Origin: J061 sp003695725 [NCBI: Candidatus Schekmanbacteria bacterium]
Lineage (GTDB): Bacteria; Schekmanbacteria; GWA2-38-11
Length of the DNA stretch: 6,301 nucleotides
Direction: 5' to 3'
NCBI GenBank assembly: GCA_003695725.1
Contig: RFHX01000158.1
Location: 1-6,301 of the forward strand
Below the pieces are notes generated by a model. The model worked only from the letters and a program-made list of their open reading frames with translations, was not told where the DNA came from and made no database searches. Both the position numbers and the translations under genes were made by a program. Shown here in pieces: positions 1 through 6,218 of the stretch (its first letter is position 1; each line of letters starts with the position of its first letter).

Positions 1-84
1 ATTCTAAGCATTTTTTTAGATTAATAAATCATTATTTCTATTTACAAAGCAGAATATATATAATTAAGGACAGTTGAAGTAATA
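1..84. other. AT-rich sequence downstream of the last gene
   Basis: This stretch follows the stop codon of the WecG-family gene. On the minus strand it contains only a 4 bp stem (GATT-TATT-AATC, near 19-30), without a G+C-rich stem or a following U-tract, so I see no intrinsic terminator. The transcript probably continues past position 1 into further genes. No start codon with a ribosome site and no open frame can be supported here. Confidence 0.4.
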
Positions 85-831
85 TTATTTGTTTTTTAAT
101 TTATTTCTAATTAACAATAAAGGGAATAAAGAATCCCTCAAAAGATACCTCCTCCATAATCTCGATGGCTCATTTATCAATCTATGAAACCATTCTAATC
201 CTGAATTTGACATCCATCGAGGAGCACGTTTCTTTTCTCCCGAAATAAAATCTATTGCCGCACCCACTCCAATCGCAACCTTAATATCCAACTTCTCAAT
301 ATTATTGAATATCCATTTTTCTTGTAAAGGAGTCCCAAATGCTACCACCAACAAAGATGCACCTGTGGAGTTTATTCTTTTGACAACCGTTTCGTTTTCA
401 ACTCCTTCTTTCCTGAAAAAACCGTGCATAGTTCCTGCTATCTTTAAATTTTTTATTTTCTTACAAAGATTTTGGCACGCTCTTTCAGCAACACCCTTTT
501 CACCACCTAAAAAGAAAACACTCTTATTTAGAGGAGAAAATTTGCGAAGCATCATAGGCAAAAAATCAGGCCCTGATATCTTTTCAACAATAGGTCTTTT
601 TAATATTTTAGAAGCCCATATAATAGGCATTCCATCAGCCAACAATAGAGTAGACTTATTATATATTTCTTTTAAAAAAGGGTCCTTTTCAGCCAACATT
701 ATCGATTCTACATTAGCAGGAAAAATCATATGCTTCCTATCATCGAAAAACAGTTTCACAGTTTCATCCAGCATTCTTTCAATTCCTGCATTAGAAAATC
801 TTAATCCACAAATTTCTGTTTTCTCTATCAT
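85..831 (-). CDS. WecG/TagA/CpsF family glycosyltransferase (GT26)
   Basis: This 248-residue protein is about the usual family length. GT26 enzymes transfer ManNAc, ManNAc-uronate or a related sugar from a UDP donor onto an undecaprenyl-diphosphate-linked GlcNAc-type acceptor at the inner face of the membrane. Visible motifs are ADGMP (65-69, with the presumed catalytic Asp66), ISGPDF (85-90), FLGGEKGVAE (107-116), VAFGTPLQEKW (163-173, with Gln170), GVGAAIDFISG (188-198) and APRW (203-206). A C-terminal Arg-rich tail (Arg217, Arg224, Arg227, Arg228) matches the appendage thought to close the active site and contact the lipid diphosphate. Two positions differ from the family pattern: Pro38 where Thr is usual and Lys84 where Arg is usual. 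The ATG is supported by the family N-terminus, but the only Shine-Dalgarno-like bases (AAAGG) abut it with no spacer, so translation may depend on coupling to the gene 17 bp upstream. The family is certain; the sugar is not, so no symbol is given. Confidence 0.95.
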   Translation of the reverse strand: MIEKTEICGLRFSNAGIERMLDETVKLFFDDRKHMIFPANVESIMLAEKDPFLKEIYNKSTLLLADGMPIIWASKILKRPIVEKISGPDFLPMMLRKFSPLNKSVFFLGGEKGVAERACQNLCKKIKNLKIAGTMHGFFRKEGVENETVVKRINSTGASLLVVAFGTPLQEKWIFNNIEKLDIKVAIGVGAAIDFISGEKKRAPRWMSNSGLEWFHRLINEPSRLWRRYLLRDSLFPLLLIRNKLKNK

Positions 832-848
832 CCTTTAATTTTTAACAA

Positions 849-2891
849 TTACATCAATAAACTTCTAATTTCCTTATCCAAGGAATAAACATTGTCATTA
901 AAGAGAAATTTGGATTTTACAAGTCTGCGTCCTTCTTCTCCAATCTTTTTGCATAACTCTTCATTCATTAACACTTTTTCTAAAACATCTGCCAAAGACT
1001 CTTTATTACCCGGCTCAACAAGAAAACCGTTCTCTCCATCAGAAATCAGCTCTCTTACAGGTGGTATATCTCCTGCAACTACCGGCACTCCACTTGCCAT
1101 AGCTTCAATCAAAACCAAAGGGAATCCTTCAGCATATGAGGGAAGGACAAAAAGATAAGCTTCTTCAAACAATTTTATTTTTTCTTCCTCATCTATCCAT
1201 CCAATCAACTTTACATTATTTTTTAGATTATTCTTTTCAATAATGTGCTTCACTTTATCTTCCTTTCCATCACCAGCAACTATCAAACGACACGGATATG
1301 GCAAATTGCCAACAATAGAAGAAAAAGCAGAAAGAACATCGAATATCCCCTTTCTTTCTTCAATTGTCCCCATAAAAAGAATATTTCTTTCTTGCGATTC
1401 TTCATCTTTGGTATTAGCCGAAAGAAGTTGCGTAATATATGGAGAGAATGGCGGCACTATTACAATATCGTTTCTTCCGCAAATATAGAAAAGAGCTTCT
1501 TTCCAATAAGAAGAAAGCGCTACAACCTTTTCAACGCTATTTAGAATATATTTGATATAGCTTTTAAAAAAATGTGGTGAACGAGAATAAAAATGGTCGA
1601 AATCATAGGAATGACAATACAAAAGGACCTTAATTTTTCTTAGCTTAGCCAATAAAATTATAATCGACTTTCTCAAAAAACTTATATCACCGCTCATATA
1701 AACAAAGGCAAGTTTTGGTGGAGAAAAAAACGCTTGAATTGAAAATTCGAAATAGCCACAAATAGCTCTTATAAGTTTCAAAAATTTGTTTCCGCTTTGG
1801 TGAGTCGATATATGCGAAACTCTATATTTTTTAGAAACATCGCTTTCTAAAAAATGTCTTACCTGTTTTGAAATCCCGCCTTTAACATCAAGAGAAGGGC
1901 TTATTATTGTAATTTTCGCTGGTAAGACTGAATCGCAAAAGGGCAATAATTCTTCAAAAGGATAACAAAGGAATTGATAATGTCCCCAGATTCGAGCTTT
2001 GTAAAGATCATCCTTATCGTTTGTTAAAAAAAAGAGGATTATTGAAAGAAATAACCGCAAAAAAGATGCGATTTTTTTCGTTAAAAAAAGGACTTTACCC
2101 TTCCATAAAGGATTTCTCTTGATATATGATAAACAAGCACTTCGCTGAAATTCAAAATACATTCTTGCTATCCATTTATAATCAAGTCCTCTATCATCAG
2201 TAAATGAGCTTTTCCTGTGTAAATGAATCATCAATGAATCTTTACATACACCAATTTGCCATCCCTTGGTTATGGCATCAAAACATATATCCTCATCTCC
2301 TGTAAATGACTTCTCATCAAATCTTCCTATATCCTCGATTACTTCTCTCTTTATCATCATTGCGGCACCCATTACCCATCGGTCATCAAAAATGCATTTA
2401 CTCTTCAAATCTCTCTCAGAGTAAAATTTCTTGAAAAAAGATAAGCGATCTATAAAAAAAGTTTCTGCCAAAGTAAAAGAGAGCGACCTAAACCTATGAA
2501 TTACCTGTTGAATATTACCATCAGGATAAATAAGTTGGCTTGTAGCTATTCCAACACTTTCATTATTCGTCATAAAATCCAAGAGATTCTTTATGGAGTT
2601 ATTGAGAACAATTATGTCATTATTCAAGATCAACAAATACTTGCCTGAAGATATTTCAATTCCTCTATTAACTGCAGATGTAAATCCTAAGTTTTCCTTC
2701 AAAGCCAATACATTGACAGATGGAAATTTTTCTGAGAGAAACTCTCTTGTTCCGTCAGTTGAGCCATTATCGACGACAATTATCTCTGCCGGTATCTCTT
2801 TAATATTTTGGATGATAGATTTCAAACAATCATCAAGCAAATCCTTGCCGTTCCAACTCGGTATAATCACTGAAACTGCAATTTCAGGCAT
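849..2891 (-). CDS. Bifunctional GT2-GT4 glycosyltransferase fusion
   Basis: This 680-residue protein carries two complete glycosyltransferase modules in one open frame. Residues 5-260 form a GT2 (GT-A) domain of the rhamnosyltransferase-like class: nucleotide-binding DNGSTDG (41-47), NLGF (67-70), metal-binding NND (90-92), GRFDE (189-193), acidic GDED (198-201) and trailing His223/His225. A hydrophobic stretch at about 274-289 may be a membrane-associated helix. Residues 326-680 form a GT4 (GT-B) domain: donor-side GGIS (338-341), GTIEERKG (508-515), GDG (540-542), and PSYAEGFPLVLIEA (584-597), which contains the E588-x7-E596 retaining-GT signature, then DGENGFLVEPGN. Such a protein would add two sugars, one by inversion and one by retention; donors cannot be read from sequence. 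The ATG at 2891 is preferred to an in-frame GTG three codons upstream because GAGGTG lies 6 nt before the ATG, while the GTG is itself part of that site. It overlaps the preceding gene by 8 bp. Confidence 0.93.
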   Translation of the reverse strand: MPEIAVSVIIPSWNGKDLLDDCLKSIIQNIKEIPAEIIVVDNGSTDGTREFLSEKFPSVNVLALKENLGFTSAVNRGIEISSGKYLLILNNDIIVLNNSIKNLLDFMTNNESVGIATSQLIYPDGNIQQVIHRFRSLSFTLAETFFIDRLSFFKKFYSERDLKSKCIFDDRWVMGAAMMIKREVIEDIGRFDEKSFTGDEDICFDAITKGWQIGVCKDSLMIHLHRKSSFTDDRGLDYKWIARMYFEFQRSACLSYIKRNPLWKGKVLFLTKKIASFLRLFLSIILFFLTNDKDDLYKARIWGHYQFLCYPFEELLPFCDSVLPAKITIISPSLDVKGGISKQVRHFLESDVSKKYRVSHISTHQSGNKFLKLIRAICGYFEFSIQAFFSPPKLAFVYMSGDISFLRKSIIILLAKLRKIKVLLYCHSYDFDHFYSRSPHFFKSYIKYILNSVEKVVALSSYWKEALFYICGRNDIVIVPPFSPYITQLLSANTKDEESQERNILFMGTIEERKGIFDVLSAFSSIVGNLPYPCRLIVAGDGKEDKVKHIIEKNNLKNNVKLIGWIDEEEKIKLFEEAYLFVLPSYAEGFPLVLIEAMASGVPVVAGDIPPVRELISDGENGFLVEPGNKESLADVLEKVLMNEELCKKIGEEGRRLVKSKFLFNDNVYSLDKEIRSLLM

Positions 2892-3858
2892 TCCCTTCAC
2901 CTCTCTGACAGCCTTCCATAAATCCTTTGTGAAAATGATAAAAGAGCATATTTTTGAGACAAAAAGCAGAAATATGGTTCAATTCTTCTTGGCCGCTTGA
3001 ATTTAAAAATCTGCGCCTTGCCAATGAAGCGATATATCTATTTCTCATAAGAGCTTTCAAAAAATTTTTCTTTCTCCGAAATCTATTTCCTTTAAAGCTA
3101 TAACCAAAACTTTCAGAAAGCTCTGGCCATTTTTCTAAAAAAATTCTCAATGATTTGCCGCTTTTTACCATTCTTTCAACGAGATTTGATATTGTCTGTT
3201 CATGAAAATGATAAACGGGCGCATTGTTATTATATAGAATTTTCATCCCCTTCTTTTGACACCTGTATCCCAATTCAATATCCTCCCATGCTGCAAAAGG
3301 GAAACGCTCATCAAAGAAAAGATTTTCAGATATTAGAAAAGATCTCTTGACAGAAAGATTAGAAGAATAAAAAAGATTGAAGTCTGTTTCGAAAACATCA
3401 TTTTTTGCATCAACATCTTTTTTAAACTGGAAATTTCCACTGTCCAAAAAATCAAGAATACCCTTCGCTTTAATAGAATTATCCCATTCAATTGGGCCAG
3501 TCATTGCAAAAAAGTTTTCCTTATACTTATCTTTATGAAACCTTAAATGTTCTTCCAATGTACTTTGAGGAATAATTATATCATCCCCCGTAAAGAATAA
3601 AATGGGAGCTTCAGAAATCCTAATCGCCATATTCCGGGCACTTGCAGGACCTCTTCCTTCTATAAATAAATATTTGATGCCTTCATTTATATTTTTACAT
3701 ACTTCCATATTCTTGTGAGCCATTTGTCTTGTCGAACCATCATCTACCACAATCATCTCCAACTCTTCACTATTCTGAAACTTTTCAATATTATGCAATG
3801 ATTTCATAAGAAACCCGGGACGGTTTTTTGTAGGTATTATAATTGAAATTCGTTTCAT
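2884..3858 (-). CDS. GT2 family glycosyltransferase with basic C-terminal tail
   Basis: This is a 324-residue inverting glycosyltransferase of the GT-A fold. The N-terminus ISIIIPTKNRP is the classical first strand of GT2, followed by VVDDGST (37-43), GPASARN (70-76), the metal-site sequence FFTGDD (88-93), and AAWEDIELGYR (189-199), which supplies the acidic residues near the acceptor. YHFHE (216-220) gives the trailing His. The last 100 residues lack an obvious transmembrane helix, but 256-284 is strongly basic (RFRRKK, then RARR-like clusters ending in LARRRF), suggesting peripheral contact with anionic membrane. It starts 3 bp after the previous gene with only a weak purine-rich site (GAGATAAGAA). 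Its stop lies inside the start region of the fusion gene, so the two are probably translationally coupled. Its role is inferred from context as one step in building a surface glycan; donor and acceptor are unknown. Confidence 0.93.
   Translation of the reverse strand: MKRISIIIPTKNRPGFLMKSLHNIEKFQNSEELEMIVVDDGSTRQMAHKNMEVCKNINEGIKYLFIEGRGPASARNMAIRISEAPILFFTGDDIIIPQSTLEEHLRFHKDKYKENFFAMTGPIEWDNSIKAKGILDFLDSGNFQFKKDVDAKNDVFETDFNLFYSSNLSVKRSFLISENLFFDERFPFAAWEDIELGYRCQKKGMKILYNNNAPVYHFHEQTISNLVERMVKSGKSLRIFLEKWPELSESFGYSFKGNRFRRKKNFLKALMRNRYIASLARRRFLNSSGQEELNHISAFCLKNMLFYHFHKGFMEGCQRGEGNA
2898..2903 (-). promoter_or_regulatory. Strong ribosome binding site of the GT2-GT4 fusion
   Basis: GAGGTG lies 6 nt upstream of the ATG at 2891 and is the best Shine-Dalgarno match I saw in the window. 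It sits inside the 3' end of the preceding glycosyltransferase gene. It contains the in-frame GTG codon that a longest-ORF call would take as the start, which argues against that codon. Confidence 0.8.
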
Positions 3859-3861
3859 TTC

Positions 3862-4701
3862 TTATCTCAATCTCTTCAATAAAACCGAAATGAGGGCAAC
3901 CGTTTCAACACAAATAGCAAGAAAATCCATTATCAAAAAAAACGGATGCAATCCTCCCTCTTTCATAGAAAAAATTCTTGTAATAGGATTCTTAAAAATA
4001 ATTTTGATATAATTTAGAAAAAACCGTTCTTTATTTTTTTTAAATGCATAAGCTCCCCAATAATACCAATTATAGAGCGTTTTAAACACTCCTTTAATGT
4101 TCTCCTCTTTTAGATGTTTAACCTTTGCCAAAGGATTGCAGATGAGACAATAACCTTTTTTTCTTAAACGAATTCCAATATCCACATCTTCACCGTTTGT
4201 CTTGAATACGGGATCAAAACCGCCAACTTCTCTAAGCAATGAAACTTTGTATGATGAACACAACCCCCAAAGAAATGGAACATCAGATGTTGCTCTTTCT
4301 GATTGTTTCATCGAAAGCGCTCTCCACTTCTCCACAAGGGTTTTATTACTGACTTCAAGTGCAATTCCTCCTACTCCTCCAACATAATCATTATCATAAC
4401 AATCCATTATTCTTTTGACAAAATCCTTATCAGGTATTGTATCACTATCAAAAAAAAGAAGAATATCCTCCTTACACAAATTCAAGGCTGTATTACGTGC
4501 TGCTGCAACTCCTAAGTTGCATCTATGCTCAATGACTTCTACATCTTTATACCTTCTTGCAATTTCAACTGTTTTATCAGATGAACCATCATCGATTATG
4601 AGAATCCTATCTGCCGGAGGATTCAGGGATATCACTGCGCTAATACATTTCTCTATATATTTTTCAGCATTATATGCAGGAATGGCTACAAGAATTGTCA
4701 A
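3862..4701 (-). CDS. GT2 family glycosyltransferase with C-terminal membrane helix
   Basis: This 279-residue protein (counted from the chosen start) is an inverting GT-A glycosyltransferase. It shows LVAIPAYNAEKYI at the N-terminus, IDDGSSD (36-42), NLGVAAARN (62-70), metal-binding DSD (85-87), GGFD (160-163), NGEDVDIGIR (169-178) and a trailing His196. A hydrophobic helix at about 253-275 followed by KRLR would anchor the C-terminus in the membrane with the catalytic domain in the cytoplasm. No ATG is available between the upstream in-frame stop and the first GT2 strand. Two TTG codons compete: one whose first base is 4716, giving five more residues but preceded only by AAAAGAA, and one whose first base is 4701, preceded by GGAAGAAG at a normal distance. 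The second is preferred, with moderate confidence. The gene follows panC almost without a gap. Its likely role is glycan chain assembly; its substrate cannot be assigned. Confidence 0.92.
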   Translation of the reverse strand: MTILVAIPAYNAEKYIEKCISAVISLNPPADRILIIDDGSSDKTVEIARRYKDVEVIEHRCNLGVAAARNTALNLCKEDILLFFDSDTIPDKDFVKRIMDCYDNDYVGGVGGIALEVSNKTLVEKWRALSMKQSERATSDVPFLWGLCSSYKVSLLREVGGFDPVFKTNGEDVDIGIRLRKKGYCLICNPLAKVKHLKEENIKGVFKTLYNWYYWGAYAFKKNKERFFLNYIKIIFKNPITRIFSMKEGGLHPFFLIMDFLAICVETVALISVLLKRLR

Positions 4702-4706
4702 TCTGT

Positions 4707-4714
4707 CTTCTTCC
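4707..4714 (-). promoter_or_regulatory. Ribosome binding site deciding a TTG start
   Basis: GGAAGAAG precedes the TTG whose first base is 4701, with GGAAG 8 nt and the inner GAAG 5 nt from it. The alternative TTG at 4716 has no comparable site. The match to the anti-Shine-Dalgarno is partial, so this supports the downstream start without proving it. Confidence 0.5.
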
Positions 4715-4717
4715 AAA

Positions 4718-5572
4718 TTATTCTTTTGTTAAATGGATTACCCTATTGTCAATTAGTCTCGCGCTACCTATTTTGATAGCAACAGCAACCAAGACGTGAT
4801 TTTGGATTTCCGCAATATCATCCAAAGTTTCAGGGTCTGAAAACGATATATAATCCACCTTTGCACCTTCCACATCCTCAGCCATTGAATAGAGGTATTT
4901 TTTAATTTCTTTTATTTTTTTGTCTCCTTTCCTCAAAAGTTTCTCTGCTTCATCTATTATTCGTGGGACAATCAGAGCTTTTTTTCGTTCCTCATCAGAA
5001 AGATATCTATTTCTTGAACTCATCGCTAATCCATCTTTTTCTCTCACTATAGGCATTTCAATAATTTCAACATCAAGATTCAAGTCCCCAACCATCCTCT
5101 TTATAATTTGGAGCTGCTGATAATCTTTCTGTCCAAAATACGCCTTATGGGGCATAACAATATTAAATAATTTCAGAACAACAGTTGTTACACCATCAAA
5201 ATGTCCAGGCCTTGAAAGACCGCACAAATGTTTTTGAAGCTCCTTGACACTTACTTTTGTCTGAAAACCTTCTGGATACATTTCACTATCTGCAGGATAA
5301 AAAACAGCATCAACCCTCTCTTTTTCACAAAGCTCACAATCCCTTTCAAAAACCCTTGGATAGGAATTGAAATCTTCTCCGGGTGCAAACTGAATGGGGT
5401 TTACAAAAATAGTTACAACAGTCTTGTCACAATCTTTCACCGACTCTCTTATTAATGAAAGATGACCTTCATGAAGACACCCCATTGTTGGCACAATACC
5501 AATTATTTTTCCTGATTTTTTCCAGTCATAGGACTGAGCTTTCATATCTCTTATTTTCTTGAATATATTCAT
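4718..5572 (-). CDS. panC: Pantothenate synthetase (pantoate--beta-alanine ligase)
   Basis: PanC joins D-pantoate and beta-alanine using ATP (to AMP and diphosphate, through a pantoyl-adenylate) in the cytoplasm, the last step of vitamin B5 synthesis. At 284 residues it has the standard length and every diagnostic motif: VPTMGCLHEGH (27-37) with the HxGH nucleotide site, FVNPIQF (56-62), CGLSRPGHFDGV (117-128), KLFNI (134-138), YFGQKDYQQ (145-153), and REKDGLAMSSRN (177-188), the KMSKS-like loop. The C-terminal dimer domain ends in ARLIDN. Nothing is missing or broken. The start is supported by GGGGA 7 nt upstream, lying inside the last codons of pgsA, and only 2 bp separate the genes. Neither panB, panD nor panE is present, so the rest of the pathway must be encoded elsewhere. 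Its position between a lipid gene and glycosyltransferases suggests shared transcription rather than a shared pathway. Confidence 0.98.
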   Translation of the reverse strand: MNIFKKIRDMKAQSYDWKKSGKIIGIVPTMGCLHEGHLSLIRESVKDCDKTVVTIFVNPIQFAPGEDFNSYPRVFERDCELCEKERVDAVFYPADSEMYPEGFQTKVSVKELQKHLCGLSRPGHFDGVTTVVLKLFNIVMPHKAYFGQKDYQQLQIIKRMVGDLNLDVEIIEMPIVREKDGLAMSSRNRYLSDEERKKALIVPRIIDEAEKLLRKGDKKIKEIKKYLYSMAEDVEGAKVDYISFSDPETLDDIAEIQNHVLVAVAIKIGSARLIDNRVIHLTKE

Positions 5573-5574
5573 TT

Positions 5575-6135
5575 TTAGTTCCCCGATGTTAAATCAATGG
5601 AATCCCAAAAACTTGAAAAGTACTGGACACCTGAAATAACAGCACAACTTGCGGCTAAAAAAATCACAGCCCATCCCGATACCTTTAAATAATAAAAAAG
5701 CTCCTCAGAGCTTGTGCCTGAAAGAATAAGCAATAGAATACCGCATATTTCAAATACTGTCTTATATTTGGCAATAGCACTTGCCTGAATGACAATACCC
5801 TGCGATGCAGCGATGTTTCTCAATCCGCTTATACAGAAATCCCTGCCTATTAGAAAAACCACTATCCATGCAGGAATTTTCTGCAAATCAACAAGTGAAA
5901 TCAGAGCAGATGATGTCAAAAGTTTATCAGCAATAGGGTCAAGTAATTTCCCTAAATTCGTTACTTCATTGCGATACCTTGCAATATAACCATCAATAAG
6001 GTCAGTCAGTGAAGCAACGAGAAAAATAAAAGCGGCAATCAGATGCATATAATATTTAGTGGAATAAAGAAGAAAAAAAACAATCAATGGCACAAGAAAT
6101 ATTCGAAACAGTGTAATTCGGTTTGCAACATTCAT
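5575..6135 (-). CDS. pgsA: CDP-diacylglycerol--glycerol-3-phosphate 3-phosphatidyltransferase
   Basis: PgsA is the inner-membrane enzyme that exchanges CMP on CDP-diacylglycerol for glycerol 3-phosphate, giving phosphatidylglycerolphosphate, the committed step to phosphatidylglycerol and cardiolipin. The 186-residue length is typical. The complete CDP-alcohol phosphotransferase signature is present: D45-x2-D48-G49-x2-A52-R53-x8-G62-x3-D66-x3-D70, whose four Asp residues bind two metal ions. Assignment to PgsA rather than another CDP-alcohol enzyme rests on the N-terminal NVANRITLFRIFLVP, the GRDFCISGLR segment (97-106, usually RE rather than RD) and the AKYKT motif (122-126). About five to six hydrophobic segments (near 10-26, 32-46, 73-83, 88-100, 127-141, 152-172) agree with the family fold. 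The ATG matches the family N-terminus. Upstream lies only a weak A/G-rich ribosome site (AGAGAAAGAAATTA). It is the first gene after the proposed promoter and likely leads the operon. Confidence 0.95.
   Translation of the reverse strand: MNVANRITLFRIFLVPLIVFFLLYSTKYYMHLIAAFIFLVASLTDLIDGYIARYRNEVTNLGKLLDPIADKLLTSSALISLVDLQKIPAWIVVFLIGRDFCISGLRNIAASQGIVIQASAIAKYKTVFEICGILLLILSGTSSEELFYYLKVSGWAVIFLAASCAVISGVQYFSSFWDSIDLTSGN
5580..5584 (-). promoter_or_regulatory. Ribosome binding site of panC inside the pgsA end
   Basis: GGGGA stands 7 nt before the panC ATG and is formed by the last two sense codons of pgsA (Gly-Asn before the TAA). Terminating ribosomes would therefore arrive at the panC start site, consistent with translational coupling. 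Confidence 0.6.
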
Positions 6136-6188
6136 TAATTTCTTTCTCTTAAAATGGTGGTTCTTTCTTTTCTTTGAATCATTACAAG

Positions 6189-6218
6189 ATTTTAAAGAAT
6201 GAAAAGTATATTAGTCAA
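6189..6218 (-). promoter_or_regulatory. Candidate sigma70-type promoter for the pgsA operon
   Basis: On the minus strand TTGACT (6218-6213) matches the -35 consensus at five of six positions, and TAAAAT (6194-6189) matches the -10 consensus at five of six, with an 18 bp spacer. Transcription would start near 6182, giving a leader of about 45-50 bases before the pgsA ATG. The region is very AT-rich, so chance matches to the -10 box are common; the -35 match is the stronger part. It is the only gap in the window long enough to hold a promoter for the whole gene set, although the operon could also start beyond the right edge. Confidence 0.45.

Noticed and set aside
19-30. Possible terminator hairpin GATT-TATT-AATC after the last gene
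   Set aside because: The stem is only 4 bp, is AT-rich, and has no U-tract in the direction of transcription.
305-838. A 177-codon open frame on the plus strand opposite the WecG-family gene
   Set aside because: It is antisense to a gene with complete family motifs, its translation shows no recognisable domain, and long antisense frames are common in such AT-rich coding sequence.
849-2891. The large glycosyltransferase as two genes merged by a frameshift or a lost stop
   Set aside because: The frame is continuous, codon use does not change at the junction, and the linker with its hydrophobic segment reads as normal protein; no internal start with a ribosome site was noticed before the GT4 half.
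2593-3000. A 135-codon plus-strand open frame crossing the boundary of two glycosyltransferase genes
   Set aside because: It lies wholly antisense to two well-supported genes and has no recognisable protein features, so it is a shadow frame.
4034-4457. Runs of eight A or T in the glycosyltransferase genes (for example 4034-4041 and 4450-4457, and also 2026-2033) as possible phase-variation tracts
   Set aside because: Runs of the same length also occur in the housekeeping gene pgsA (6073-6080), and they are expected in AT-rich coding sequence. All reading frames are intact.
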